From Emticicia sp031378345 (GTDB lineage Bacteria; Bacteroidota; Bacteroidia; Cytophagales; Spirosomataceae), in the NCBI GenBank assembly GCA_031378345.1, contig JANNDY010000031.1, forward strand, positions 1 through 64,000: 64,000 nucleotides of DNA. The letters are read 5' to 3'. The notes below the pieces were generated by a model. It was not told the origin of the DNA, searched no databases, and saw only the letters and a program-made list of their open reading frames with translations. Each line of letters opens with the position of its first letter. The first letter of the stretch is position 1. Positions 33,780 through 42,225 of the stretch are shown one piece after another. The translations under genes were made by a program, and so were the position numbers.

Positions 33780-35135
33780 ATGAAACGATGTATCCATATT
33801 TTGATTTATCTGACGATGTTTAGCACTTTTGCAGTGGGTCAAGAAAGTAAAAATATAACAATATCAGGCATCATAAAAGACCTTAAAACCAAAATGCCTT
33901 TGGTTGCAAAAATTGAAATAATTTACACAGATCTTCAATATGATTCGCAAGAAGTAACAACTAAAACTGATGGAAGTTTTGAAGTAAAAGTTTTGCCAAA
34001 ACAGTTGATTCTTCACGTCAAAACTGATAATTATATTGTATCAAATGTGTTGATGAATCTCAATTCTTTGACAGCCCCTTCGGTTCAAACTGAGATTTAT
34101 CTTATTTTCGATAGTAAGAAAAAAATAAATCAAATGCTGTTGGAATTTGCCTCATTGAAAAATGAAACTGAGAAAAAAATCAAAAAAAACAAGCAAGTTT
34201 TTCAAGCGATTGATGCTATTGATGGTAAAAGTATCGCAGCACAATTTCGGCTGATTGGCTCAATCAAAAACGAAATTTGTAATACCAAAACAAGCGACGA
34301 AACACCAGTTTTTGAATACAATTTTACAAAAAAAGATAATGTTTTATTGGAAGTAACGGCAGATTCTTACCAGAAAATTTGGAGTGATATTCTAATTGAA
34401 GACTTTGATGAAATTGTTCATGAAAACACCGCAAAACTCATAAAAAAAATAGCCTTTATAAATTTATTACTATTGAATAAAAACGGAGTCAAACCAAATA
34501 ATGTAAATGTTTTTGAGATAAATAGTAATGGTTTAAAGCCAATCGAGTTATCGAAAAAGGGAGATTTATATTTTGGTATGCTCACTTTAGGAAGCAGTTA
34601 CAAAATAGCCATTAATTCAAAAAAATCAGGCGAAATCACAAAAGAATTTGTGGCAATTGAAGGCGTAAATCAAGTAGTAATAGAGATTGAAACTAAAAAC
34701 CCCGAAATCATAGCACAGGTAGCACCCAAAGCATTTACTGAAATTGAAACAAAAGTAGTACAAATCGAAAAACAAAATTTTGTTCCAGAAAAAAAAGAAG
34801 TTAATCTTGAAGTTCAAACTATTTTCTTTGAACAAAGTAGTACGGTTTTGAATAAAAATTCCAAAGAAATGTTGGAGGAAATAAGTAAAAAAATGTTGGA
34901 ATCACCAGAACTAAAAATAGAAATCACTGGGCATACCGACAACATTGGAGATACTCGCCAAAACCTTTATTTGTCAGAATTTCGAGCAAAAGTTATCTGT
35001 AATTTTCTCTTTAATAAAGGCATAAAAATGGACAGAATTTTACCAAAAGGTAACGGAAGCAAAGAGCCAAGTTCAACAAATGAAACCGAAGAAAATCGCC
35101 AGAAAAATCGTCGAGCGGAGTTGAGGTTTTATTGA
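33780..35135 (+). CDS. exported OmpA-family protein
   Basis: This 451-residue protein has a signal peptide ending FAVGQE. The N-terminal part has a carboxypeptidase-regulatory-like fold (TISGIIKDLKTKMPLVAKIEI...TKTDGSFEVKVLP). The C-terminal 110 residues are a peptidoglycan-binding OmpA domain (IFFEQSSTVLNKNSKEML, IEITGHTDNIGDTRQNLYLSEFRA, NRQKNRRAELRF). It probably tethers an outer-membrane complex to the cell wall. It is monocistronic, with a REP-like element right after it. Confidence 0.9.
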   Translation: MKRCIHILIYLTMFSTFAVGQESKNITISGIIKDLKTKMPLVAKIEIIYTDLQYDSQEVTTKTDGSFEVKVLPKQLILHVKTDNYIVSNVLMNLNSLTAPSVQTEIYLIFDSKKKINQMLLEFASLKNETEKKIKKNKQVFQAIDAIDGKSIAAQFRLIGSIKNEICNTKTSDETPVFEYNFTKKDNVLLEVTADSYQKIWSDILIEDFDEIVHENTAKLIKKIAFINLLLLNKNGVKPNNVNVFEINSNGLKPIELSKKGDLYFGMLTLGSSYKIAINSKKSGEITKEFVAIEGVNQVVIEIETKNPEIIAQVAPKAFTEIETKVVQIEKQNFVPEKKEVNLEVQTIFFEQSSTVLNKNSKEMLEEISKKMLESPELKIEITGHTDNIGDTRQNLYLSEFRAKVICNFLFNKGIKMDRILPKGNGSKEPSSTNETEENRQKNRRAELRFY

Positions 35136-35180
35136 GGAGAATTTGAGCAATAAAGACACTAAAAAATCAATAAACCAACA

Positions 35181-35246
35181 CCGAATTTATTCGGATACTG
35201 AAATTAAAATTCCTTTGATTATAATAGCAACCGAATTTATTCGGTT
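35181..35246 (+). repeat. REP-like bipartite palindrome, copy 5 (remote from the transposase)
   Basis: Stem CCGAAT-tt-ATTCGG (35181-35194), linker beginning ATACTGAAAT and ending CCTTTGATTATAATAGC, then stem AACCGAAT-tt-ATTCGGTT (35229-35246). It is the same design as copies 1-4 around the Y1 transposase 29 kb away. It ends 14 bases before the mqo start codon, the same distance as copy 4 before the TolC-type gene. Confidence 0.85.
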
Positions 35247-35260
35247 AAAATTGGCAAATA

Positions 35261-36754
35261 ATGAGTAAAATACACAACAAAAATTATAGCGAAGTAATAT
35301 TGATTGGGGCGGGAATCATGAGTGCGACTTTAGGCACTTTTTTGAAAAAACTTGAACCTCAATGGAAAATAAATATCTTTGAACGAATGGACAGAGTTAC
35401 GGCAGAATCGTCGGAAGCATGGAATAATGCTGGCACTGGACATTCCGCTTTTTGCGAACTCAACTACACCACCGAACAAGAAGATGGCAGCATAAATATC
35501 GAAAAAGCCATCAAAATTGCTGAATCTTTCGAGAAATCAAAGGAATTTTGGGCAATGTTGGCACAAGAAGGCATCATCAAAAACCCTAAAAATGTCATTC
35601 GCCCAATACCTCATATTAGTTTTGTTTGGGGCAAAGAAAATGCAGATTTCCTGCAAAAACGATACGAATCAATGAAAAAACATCATTTATTCAGCGAAAT
35701 GGAGTTTTCGACCAAAGTTGCCCAACTCAAAAAATGGATGCCATTGATTATGACAAACCGTGATTCTTCACACCCTTTGGCAGCAACTCGCATGAGCGTC
35801 GGCACTGACGTTAATTTTGGTGCTTTGGCTCGCTCAATGTTCGATTTTTTGCATGAAGACAAAAATGTAAATCTCAGATTGAACAACGAAGTAGAAGACA
35901 TCAAACGTCTTGAAAATGGCTTGTGGGAATTGAAAATTAAAGATTTGGAAAGCCACGAAGAAACAATTTATTCAGCAAAATTTGTCTTTATTGGTGCTGG
36001 TGGGGGCTCACTTCCCTTGCTCGAAAAAGCCGATATTCCCGAAGGCGATGGCTATGGAGGCTTTCCAATCAGTGGGCAGTGGTTGGTTTGCAACAAACCT
36101 GCAATCATCAAAAAACATTTTGCAAAAGTTTATGGCAAAGCCAATGTTGGCTCGCCGCCCATGTCTGTTCCGCACTTGGATACTCGCATGATTGATGGCA
36201 AAAAAGCCTTACTTTTTGGTCCTTTTGCTGGGTTTTCTACAAAATTTTTGAAACATGGTTCGTTTTTAGATTTGCCTCAATCTGTCAAATGGGGCAATAT
36301 TTTCCCGCTTATTGCGGCAGGAATTCATAATATTCCACTCACAAAATACCTCATCGAACAAGTGCGACAATCGCCCAAAGATAGACTTGAAGCACTACTC
36401 GAATATTTTCCTGATGCAAAAATTGAAGATTGGGATTTGGTGCAAGCTGGGCAGCGAGTGCAGGTCATAAAAAAAGATGAAGAAGAAGGTGGCGTACTGG
36501 AATTTGGCACTGAGGTTGTCTATGCCCACGATGGTTCGTTGGCAACTTTGCTTGGGGCATCGCCTGGGGCTTCGACTTCAGTTTCTATCATGATTAGTTT
36601 ATTGAAAAAATGCTTTCATGACTTAGAAGCAGGCCAAAAATGGCAAAAAAAGTTAGTAAAAATGATTCCATCTTATAATAAATCATTGGCAAAAGATGCC
36701 AAATTAGCTCATGCAACTCGTGCCAGAACGGCGGATGTTTTGGGTTTGGCGTAG
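35261..36754 (+). CDS. mqo: malate:quinone oxidoreductase
   Basis: This 497-residue FAD-dependent peripheral membrane enzyme oxidises malate to oxaloacetate and passes electrons to quinone in the TCA cycle. Signs: FAD-binding VILIGAGIMSATLGTFLKKLEP, then ERMDRVTAESSEAWNNAGTGHSAFCELNYT, FVFIGAGGGSLPLLEKADIPE, GGFPISGQWLVC and the C-terminal PGASTSVSIMISLL...MIPSY. These are specific to Mqo, and the length is exact. A REP-like hairpin lies directly upstream and could influence its expression. Confidence 0.96.
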   Translation: MSKIHNKNYSEVILIGAGIMSATLGTFLKKLEPQWKINIFERMDRVTAESSEAWNNAGTGHSAFCELNYTTEQEDGSINIEKAIKIAESFEKSKEFWAMLAQEGIIKNPKNVIRPIPHISFVWGKENADFLQKRYESMKKHHLFSEMEFSTKVAQLKKWMPLIMTNRDSSHPLAATRMSVGTDVNFGALARSMFDFLHEDKNVNLRLNNEVEDIKRLENGLWELKIKDLESHEETIYSAKFVFIGAGGGSLPLLEKADIPEGDGYGGFPISGQWLVCNKPAIIKKHFAKVYGKANVGSPPMSVPHLDTRMIDGKKALLFGPFAGFSTKFLKHGSFLDLPQSVKWGNIFPLIAAGIHNIPLTKYLIEQVRQSPKDRLEALLEYFPDAKIEDWDLVQAGQRVQVIKKDEEEGGVLEFGTEVVYAHDGSLATLLGASPGASTSVSIMISLLKKCFHDLEAGQKWQKKLVKMIPSYNKSLAKDAKLAHATRARTADVLGLA

Positions 36755-36763
36755 AAAAAAGTG

Positions 36764-36771
36764 TATTTTTG
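36764..36771 (+). promoter_or_regulatory. candidate Bacteroidota -7 box for the Septu-like genes
   Basis: TATTTTTG fits the phylum's TAnnTTTG -7 consensus, with TTTG about 16 bases upstream (36745-36748). It lies 10 bases after the mqo stop and 17 bases before the ATPase ATG. Confidence 0.4.
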
Positions 36772-36787
36772 TAAAAAAAACTTAATT

Positions 36788-38018
36788 ATGATTACCCCAG
36801 AAGAGTTTCCGTACATCACATCAATTTATGTAAATGATTGTTACGCATATCAAAATTTTAATATTGATTTAGTGAAACATCAGCCATTTAGTCATTTGAT
36901 TCTGACAGGAAAAAATGGTTCGGGGAAGAGTACGATATTGAGAATGGTTAATAATGATATTGTTTCAAATTTATCAGGAAAAGCGATTGTAGATAAAAAT
37001 AGGCTTCTTAGTATTCAAATTAGTGAAATTCACAGTAGAAATTATAGTAGTGGAGAACTTGAAGAAAAGAAAAATAAAGGAATACAATTTGATTAAACCA
37101 CTTTATTTTTTCGTTAATCCAGAAATTATTTTTTCGGACAATAAAAAAGATATTATATACTCATACTTGCTTCAATATCGAAAAAGTAATGTAAATGAAG
37201 TAAAATCTCCCACGAAACAAGAAGAATTTGAAAAGCAATTAGAGCAAAATGCCTCATCTTCAGACTTTTTTATCAAAAATTTCAAACAATTTTTAGTTAA
37301 TAAAAAAGTAAATCAAGCATTTGCTCAATTGAAAAATAATCAAGAAGAAATAGCCAATACAAACAAGTTTTTTCAAGATATAGAGAGTATTTTTGGTAAA
37401 ATATTTGAAGATGAAAACCTAAAATTAGTATTTGTAGAAGATGCTTATGAATTTTTTATTGAATTAGGTGATGGCAGAAAATTAACTTTTGATATACTCC
37501 CAGATGGTTTTTCGGCATTTTTGAGCATTTTAATGGACTTATTTGTTCGTTTAGATTTAATCAGAAAAACTGTTGGTAGTCATTCGTATAATCCTTGTGG
37601 CATTGTACTCATTGACGAACCCGAAACGCATTTGCATTTGTCGTTACAATACCAAGTTTTGCCGATTCTGACTACACTTTTTCCAAATATTCAATTTATT
37701 GTAGCTACACATTCACCTGCGGTTATTTCGAGTATCAAAAATGTAACAGTTTTTGATTTAACTTCAAAAGAAAGCCTTTCAGATGAAGCTGTGGGCAAAA
37801 GTTTTTCAGAATTGATGGTTTCGCATTTTGGTTTGGATAACGAATTTTCGAGTTTGACAGATGATATTTTTGATGAATTTAATTCAGTTTTGAGAGAAAA
37901 CAGGAAAGATATTCCTTTAAGAAATGAAAAAATAAAGGAACTTATGGCTAAACATGAACGATATATTTCTCCGACGATGCGTTTTGAATTAGAAGCAAAA
38001 TTATCTGAATCACTATGA
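36788..38018 (+). pseudogene. ptuA: PtuA-like AAA ATPase of a Septu-type defence pair, frameshifted
   Basis: This RecF/SMC-like ATPase is read in two frames. Frame one (ATG 36788) gives TSIYVNDCYAYQNFNIDL, then Walker A LTGKNGSGKSTILRMVNN, and stops at 37096. Frame two is open across the same spot and continues KPLYFFVNPEIIF and on to the Walker B segment GIVLIDEPETHLHLSLQYQVLPIL and the H-loop VATHSPAVISS, ending at 38018. The frames are offset by +1; removing one A in the A-rich stretch 37061-37080 joins them into about 410 residues, the normal PtuA size. It overlaps the HNH gene by ATGA. The Septu assignment comes from the ATPase + HNH pair. The break may be a real mutation or a homopolymer read error. 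Confidence 0.75.
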
Positions 38019-38749
38019 TAAATTTAACACGAGGCGAGCGACCAGCTTCATTAGATAAACCCTAAATACAAGAATATTTGGAACAAGTTGCTGCCTATAA
38101 TTTGCTTGATGAAAAGGATAGAAAAGCTACTCCAAAACCAGATGCTGGCGAATATAGAAATAGCGATGTTTTAGATGCTTTTGACAGAGATTTTTATTCA
38201 AAATGCTATTTGACTGAAGAAAAACATCCAAATTCATATTCGTTAGAAGTCGAACATTTCAAATCAAAGGCTTTTAGTCAATCCCCTGAGTTGAAATACG
38301 AATGGACAAATCTGTTTCCGTGTACGCATGATGCTAACATTTTGAAGCCCAAAAAAGACCCAGATGGTGGTTATTTAGACCCTTGTGATGCAACAGATGA
38401 TGTTGAAAAAGAGATAGTATATTCTTTGGAATTTGGCGGTAAATCATATTTTGAGCCTTTGAATGAACAAAATGTAAAAGCAAGAAATACTTCGAAGTTA
38501 TTAGACAAAATTCATAATGGGATAGATTATAACTCAGGAAAAAGGGCGGAAAGATTACAACATCTGATTGCTAAAAAAGAGCATGAGCTAATAAAATTAA
38601 TTTCAAAATGGCAATTTGAAGAGAATTTAGAAGAAAAAGCAAGAACAAGTAGTAAAATTAAAAATATACTCTCCCGAAAATCCGACTTTACAATGCTGTT
38701 ACGCTCAATTGATAGTGTGAAATACCTTCCCAAAGATTTTTTAGATTAA
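38015..38749 (+). pseudogene. ptuB: PtuB-like HNH nuclease of the Septu-type pair, in-frame stop near the start
   Basis: The natural start is the ATG at 38015 overlapping the ATPase stop (ATGA). It reads MINLTRGERPASLDKP and then an in-frame TAA at 38063-38065; the frame continues IQEYLEQVAAYNLL to the stop at 38749 (about 244 codons in all). The HNH core is present: SLEVEHFKSKAF (His near residue 81), KYEWTNLFPCTHDANILKPKKD, with Cys-Tyr-Leu-Thr-Glu before it where homologs often have CxxC. Restart at the TTG of 38078 could make a protein lacking about 21 residues. In Septu, PtuB is the nuclease activated by the PtuA ATPase. With the frameshift in the ATPase, the system looks decayed. Confidence 0.7.
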
Positions 38750-38750
38750 A

Positions 38751-39257
38751 ATGCAAACAATCATCGAAACCGAAAGGCTTTTTCTACGAAAATTCACTTT
38801 GCACGATGCTCCTTTTATGCTTGAATTGCTCAATACGCCCACTTGGCTGCAATTTATTGGCGATAGAAATGTGCATACAATTGCAGATGCTGAAAATTAT
38901 CTACTAAATGGCAGCCTGAAAAGTTATGAAGAAAATGGCTTTGGATTTTATGCAGTCATTGAAAAATCCAGTACAAAAACTATCGGAATGTGTGGACTCA
39001 TCAAGCGAGATTCTCTGCCCGATATTGATATTGGCTTTGCTTTTTTGCCCGATTTGATTGGCAAAGGTTTTGGTTATGAAGCTGCTTCGGCAACTTTAGC
39101 TTATGCTAAAAATTCTCTCAAAATTGACCGAATCATTGCCATAGTTAATCCTGACAACGAAAAATCAATTGGTTTGCTCAAAAAAATTGGAATGACTTTT
39201 GAGAAAATGACACTCTTTGAAAATGAAGAAAAGGAATTAATGTTATTTTCGATTTGA
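38751..39257 (+). CDS. GNAT family N-acetyltransferase (RimJ/RimL-like)
   Basis: This 168-residue acetyltransferase of the RimJ/RimL type starts TIIETERLFLRKFTLHDAPFM and has KTIGMCGLIKRDSLPDIDIGFAF and the acetyl-CoA loop region LIGKGFGYEAASATLAYA, then VNPDNEKSIGLLKKIGMTFE. It may act on a protein N-terminus or a small molecule. It starts one base after the stop of the HNH gene, so it probably shares its transcript, but nothing ties it to defence. Confidence 0.88.
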   Translation: MQTIIETERLFLRKFTLHDAPFMLELLNTPTWLQFIGDRNVHTIADAENYLLNGSLKSYEENGFGFYAVIEKSSTKTIGMCGLIKRDSLPDIDIGFAFLPDLIGKGFGYEAASATLAYAKNSLKIDRIIAIVNPDNEKSIGLLKKIGMTFEKMTLFENEEKELMLFSI

Positions 39258-39374
39258 AAATCTAACTATTCCAAACTTCGTCATTCGATTAATTCGTCAT
39301 TCTTATTATCTTTGTCAATCTAATTCTTTTATTGTTTTGAAAAAAAATCAAATCAATATTTTTCAGACCATTTC

Positions 39375-40007
39375 ATGCACATAATATTGGTTGATGACCA
39401 CCATCTTTTTGGGCAATCGCTTTACTCTTTGCTGATACAAATGAAAGAAGTTGAACAAATCAACGTTTTTCAGCGTGGGGCAGAGGTTTTGGCATTTTTG
39501 GAAACCAATAAAGTTGATGTCGTTATCTCTGATTTGCAAATGCCCGAAATGAATGGCATCGAATTGACTACCAAAATTCATGAGCAATTTCCTGATGTGC
39601 GGGTACTTATTTTGACCATTGATGATGAGCCTTATAAAATTCGTCGGGCGATTTCGGCAGGAGCTTCGGGCTACCTTTTGAAAGATACTGATAGGGCAGA
39701 ATTGGAAGAAGCCATCAGAAAACTGCATCAAGGATTGCCATATTATAGCGAGAAAGTTTTAAAAATAATTACTTCGGTAGAAAAAGATAAAACATTGATA
39801 GATAAGGAATTAGCTCAACTCTCCGCCCGAGAAATTGATGTTTTGAAACTCATCGCCCAAGAGTTTTCGACCAACGAAATTGCCGACCAATTATTCGTAA
39901 GTGTCAATACCATCGAAAGCCACCGAAAGAGTTTGATGAAAAAATTAGATGTAAAAAACGTTGTCGGACTCATCAAATTTGCGATGCGGCATAAGTTGGC
40001 TGAGTGA
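39375..40007 (+). CDS. NarL/FixJ-type response regulator
   Basis: This 210-residue regulator has a receiver domain (IILVDDHHLFGQSL; phosphoacceptor Asp in VVISDLQMPEMNG; ILTIDDEP; GYLLKDTDRAEL) and a LuxR-type HTH (LSAREIDVLKLIAQEFSTNEIADQLFVSVNTIESHRKSLMKKLDV). It faces the TPR histidine kinase gene (39973-42063), and the two coding regions overlap tail to tail by 35 bases. Kinase and regulator are very likely cognate. Targets are unknown. Confidence 0.93.
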   Translation: MHIILVDDHHLFGQSLYSLLIQMKEVEQINVFQRGAEVLAFLETNKVDVVISDLQMPEMNGIELTTKIHEQFPDVRVLILTIDDEPYKIRRAISAGASGYLLKDTDRAELEEAIRKLHQGLPYYSEKVLKIITSVEKDKTLIDKELAQLSAREIDVLKLIAQEFSTNEIADQLFVSVNTIESHRKSLMKKLDVKNVVGLIKFAMRHKLAE

Positions 40008-42063
40008 TGGGAATACTAATATGAGTGCGAGTTCCCTCTCCGATTTCGGACTCAATTTCTAAATTGCCATTCATGGCAGCTACTCTTTCTTCTACGCTAT
40101 TCAAGCCTTGTCCTTTTGAATGATTTTGTAAACCTTTGCCATTATCTCTCACAAAAAGTTCGAGTGATATGTCATTTTTTCGGAACGTCATGGCGGCATC
40201 AGTTGCTTGCGAATGTTTCAAAATATTATTAATCAATTCTAAGCAAATAGAATATAAATGAAAGGCAGTTTTTTTATTAATATTTCCTTCTTTCAAGCCT
40301 TTTGTATTCAATGTAAACTCTATCGGGGTAGAAAAATTTAGTCGCTCAATCATTTTTTCAAGAGCCACTTCAAGCCCATATTTTTCGAGTTCTTCGGGCA
40401 GTAAATTATGCGAAATTAGCCTTACTTCTCGGCAAGCATTTTCTACCATTTCCTGGATTTGCATATAAATCTTCTGGTCATGATTAGGCAATTTTTCACT
40501 ATTTAAGGTCAATAAACTTACCCTTACCGCCGAAAGCAACGAGCCAACATTATCATGCAATTCGGAGGCAACACGTTTGCGTTCAATGGTTTGTCCTTTT
40601 AGTAATGCTTCCTGAATCTCGTGATTTTTATTCAGCAATTCTTTGTTCTTTTTTCGTAAAATAAAACTGTAAATTATTGCGGAAAGTCCCAATAATGAAA
40701 TCAAGCCAACGATTAATAAAAGAGATTTTTGTTGTTGATTTTCAAGTGTCAATTTGTTTGATAACTCATTGACTTTCAATTGTTTAGATAATTTTTCTTG
40801 TTCGTTTTTTTGCTTATCTGACTCAATTCCTAATGCTTGCTGAGTAGCCAAAGCGTGTTCGTTTTCGAGTTTTCTACTGATGCTTTCTAAGGTAAAATCC
40901 TGTGCTAATTTCTCACTTTTTAGTTTTGTTATTTCGTATTGCTTCTGAATAAAATCTGTATTTTTTTGTTGAATCAATTTTTCATTTTCATACCGAAACT
41001 GCAATTTTTCGAGGTCATATCTTTTCTGAATTTCAGTCAAATCATTTACTTTTTGGGCTTTCTGCACACTATCCCTTACCGTAACAGCTTCTTTATAAAA
41101 TGCAAGTGCCTGTGGTTGTTTATTACCTAATTCATTGATTCTGGACAAAATAAATAATGCTTCAAATCTTACACCATGATTTTTAGATTCGATGGCATTT
41201 TGAAGCATGAGATTGGCGTAAATTTCGGCATTTTTAAAATCTTTTTTTTGTTCAAAAAGATTAACATAACTCGAATACATCGTAACTTTTCCTTGCCTAT
41301 AATTTTGTGTAGTAAACAAAGTATTTGCTTCGTCCAAATATTTCTGAGCCTCCTCTGTATTGCTATAAGCTACCAAATAATAATTCCCCAAAACAGCTTT
41401 AGCAAAACCAACCTGAATCTCATTTTTTGACAGTTCACAATGTTTCAGCATCTGCAAAAACATTTCTTTTGCCGCTTCCTTTTGTGTGGTTATTTGAAAC
41501 GAAATACCACAAATACGGTAACATTCTGCCAATTGAAGGTGCAAATCTGGTCTAAGAGTTGGTTTTGCTTCAAGATAATTGATAGCTTTTGTGATGTAAT
41601 TTATGGTCTTATCATATTCTTTGATGCTGTAGTAAATCTGTCCAAATCTGAAATTTATCCGCCAAATTTCATCACAAACTACACCTGTTTCTTCACATTT
41701 TTTGAGGGTATTTAGGTTGGCTTCTAAGGCTTTGGTATAAAGATTTTTTTTGATATAAAAATTAGAAAAATAAAATAATGCTCTGAGTTGTTGGGAGTTG
41801 TTTTTGGTGCTAATTGCTTTTTGGTAGAGTTTTTCAGTATAAATCAAACCCGAATCAGCGTAAACTCGACTCAGTAGCGAATAATTTCGGCAGATTCGGC
41901 CGAGGTAATACATTTGCAAAGTATCAATTACAAAAGAGGTTTGTAGCTTACTCAATTCTGAAAGGCGTTGTTTCGACTGCACAATTTCGTCTGAATTAGA
42001 AATTTGTGCATTGGCAATTCCGAAAGAAAAGAATATTAGAACAAGTATTAAAAATTTCTTCAT
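39973..42063 (-). CDS. TPR-containing sensor histidine kinase (HisKA_3 / NarX-like)
   Basis: This 696-residue protein has a signal peptide (ILVLIFFSFGIANAQ), an external or periplasmic part made of TPR-like helices (about 60-370, for example FRFGQIYYSIKEYDKTINYITKAINYLE), a coiled coil, one membrane helix (LLLIVGLISLLGLSAIIYSFIL), then the HisKA_3 dimerisation domain with the phospho-acceptor His in ERKRVASELHDNVGSLL and an HATPase (LELINNILKHSQATDA, DNGKGL). This architecture is common in Bacteroidota. The partner regulator lies convergently with a 35-base overlap. Confidence 0.93.
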   Translation of the reverse strand: MKKFLILVLIFFSFGIANAQISNSDEIVQSKQRLSELSKLQTSFVIDTLQMYYLGRICRNYSLLSRVYADSGLIYTEKLYQKAISTKNNSQQLRALFYFSNFYIKKNLYTKALEANLNTLKKCEETGVVCDEIWRINFRFGQIYYSIKEYDKTINYITKAINYLEAKPTLRPDLHLQLAECYRICGISFQITTQKEAAKEMFLQMLKHCELSKNEIQVGFAKAVLGNYYLVAYSNTEEAQKYLDEANTLFTTQNYRQGKVTMYSSYVNLFEQKKDFKNAEIYANLMLQNAIESKNHGVRFEALFILSRINELGNKQPQALAFYKEAVTVRDSVQKAQKVNDLTEIQKRYDLEKLQFRYENEKLIQQKNTDFIQKQYEITKLKSEKLAQDFTLESISRKLENEHALATQQALGIESDKQKNEQEKLSKQLKVNELSNKLTLENQQQKSLLLIVGLISLLGLSAIIYSFILRKKNKELLNKNHEIQEALLKGQTIERKRVASELHDNVGSLLSAVRVSLLTLNSEKLPNHDQKIYMQIQEMVENACREVRLISHNLLPEELEKYGLEVALEKMIERLNFSTPIEFTLNTKGLKEGNINKKTAFHLYSICLELINNILKHSQATDAAMTFRKNDISLELFVRDNGKGLQNHSKGQGLNSVEERVAAMNGNLEIESEIGEGTRTHISIPITQPTYAASQI

Positions 42064-42127
42064 TAGGGGCTAAATTTTAATCAAAACTACCTTATTTCTT
42101 TAGAAAAAATAAAAAAATACTCAAAAA

Positions 42128-42165
42128 TCACGGTTTTCCGTGATACGATTCACGGTTTACCGTAA
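42128..42165 (+). promoter_or_regulatory. tandem palindromic operator pair, 22-bp spacing
   Basis: TCACGGTTTTCCGTGA (42128-42143, perfect) and TCACGGTTTACCGTAA (42150-42165, one mismatch in the arms) are two copies of one palindrome, 22 bp centre to centre, about two helical turns. A further half-like TACCGTTTAAT begins at 42174, and ACCTTTGC near 42190 resembles a -7 box. They stand upstream of the S74 operon and divergent from the histidine kinase. A dimeric regulator is expected; the LytTR protein at 45338 is one candidate. Confidence 0.65.
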
Positions 42166-42225
42166 TTGACAGCTACCGTTTAATCAATGACCTTTGCATA
42201 AAAATAAACCTAAAACTTTATAGTC

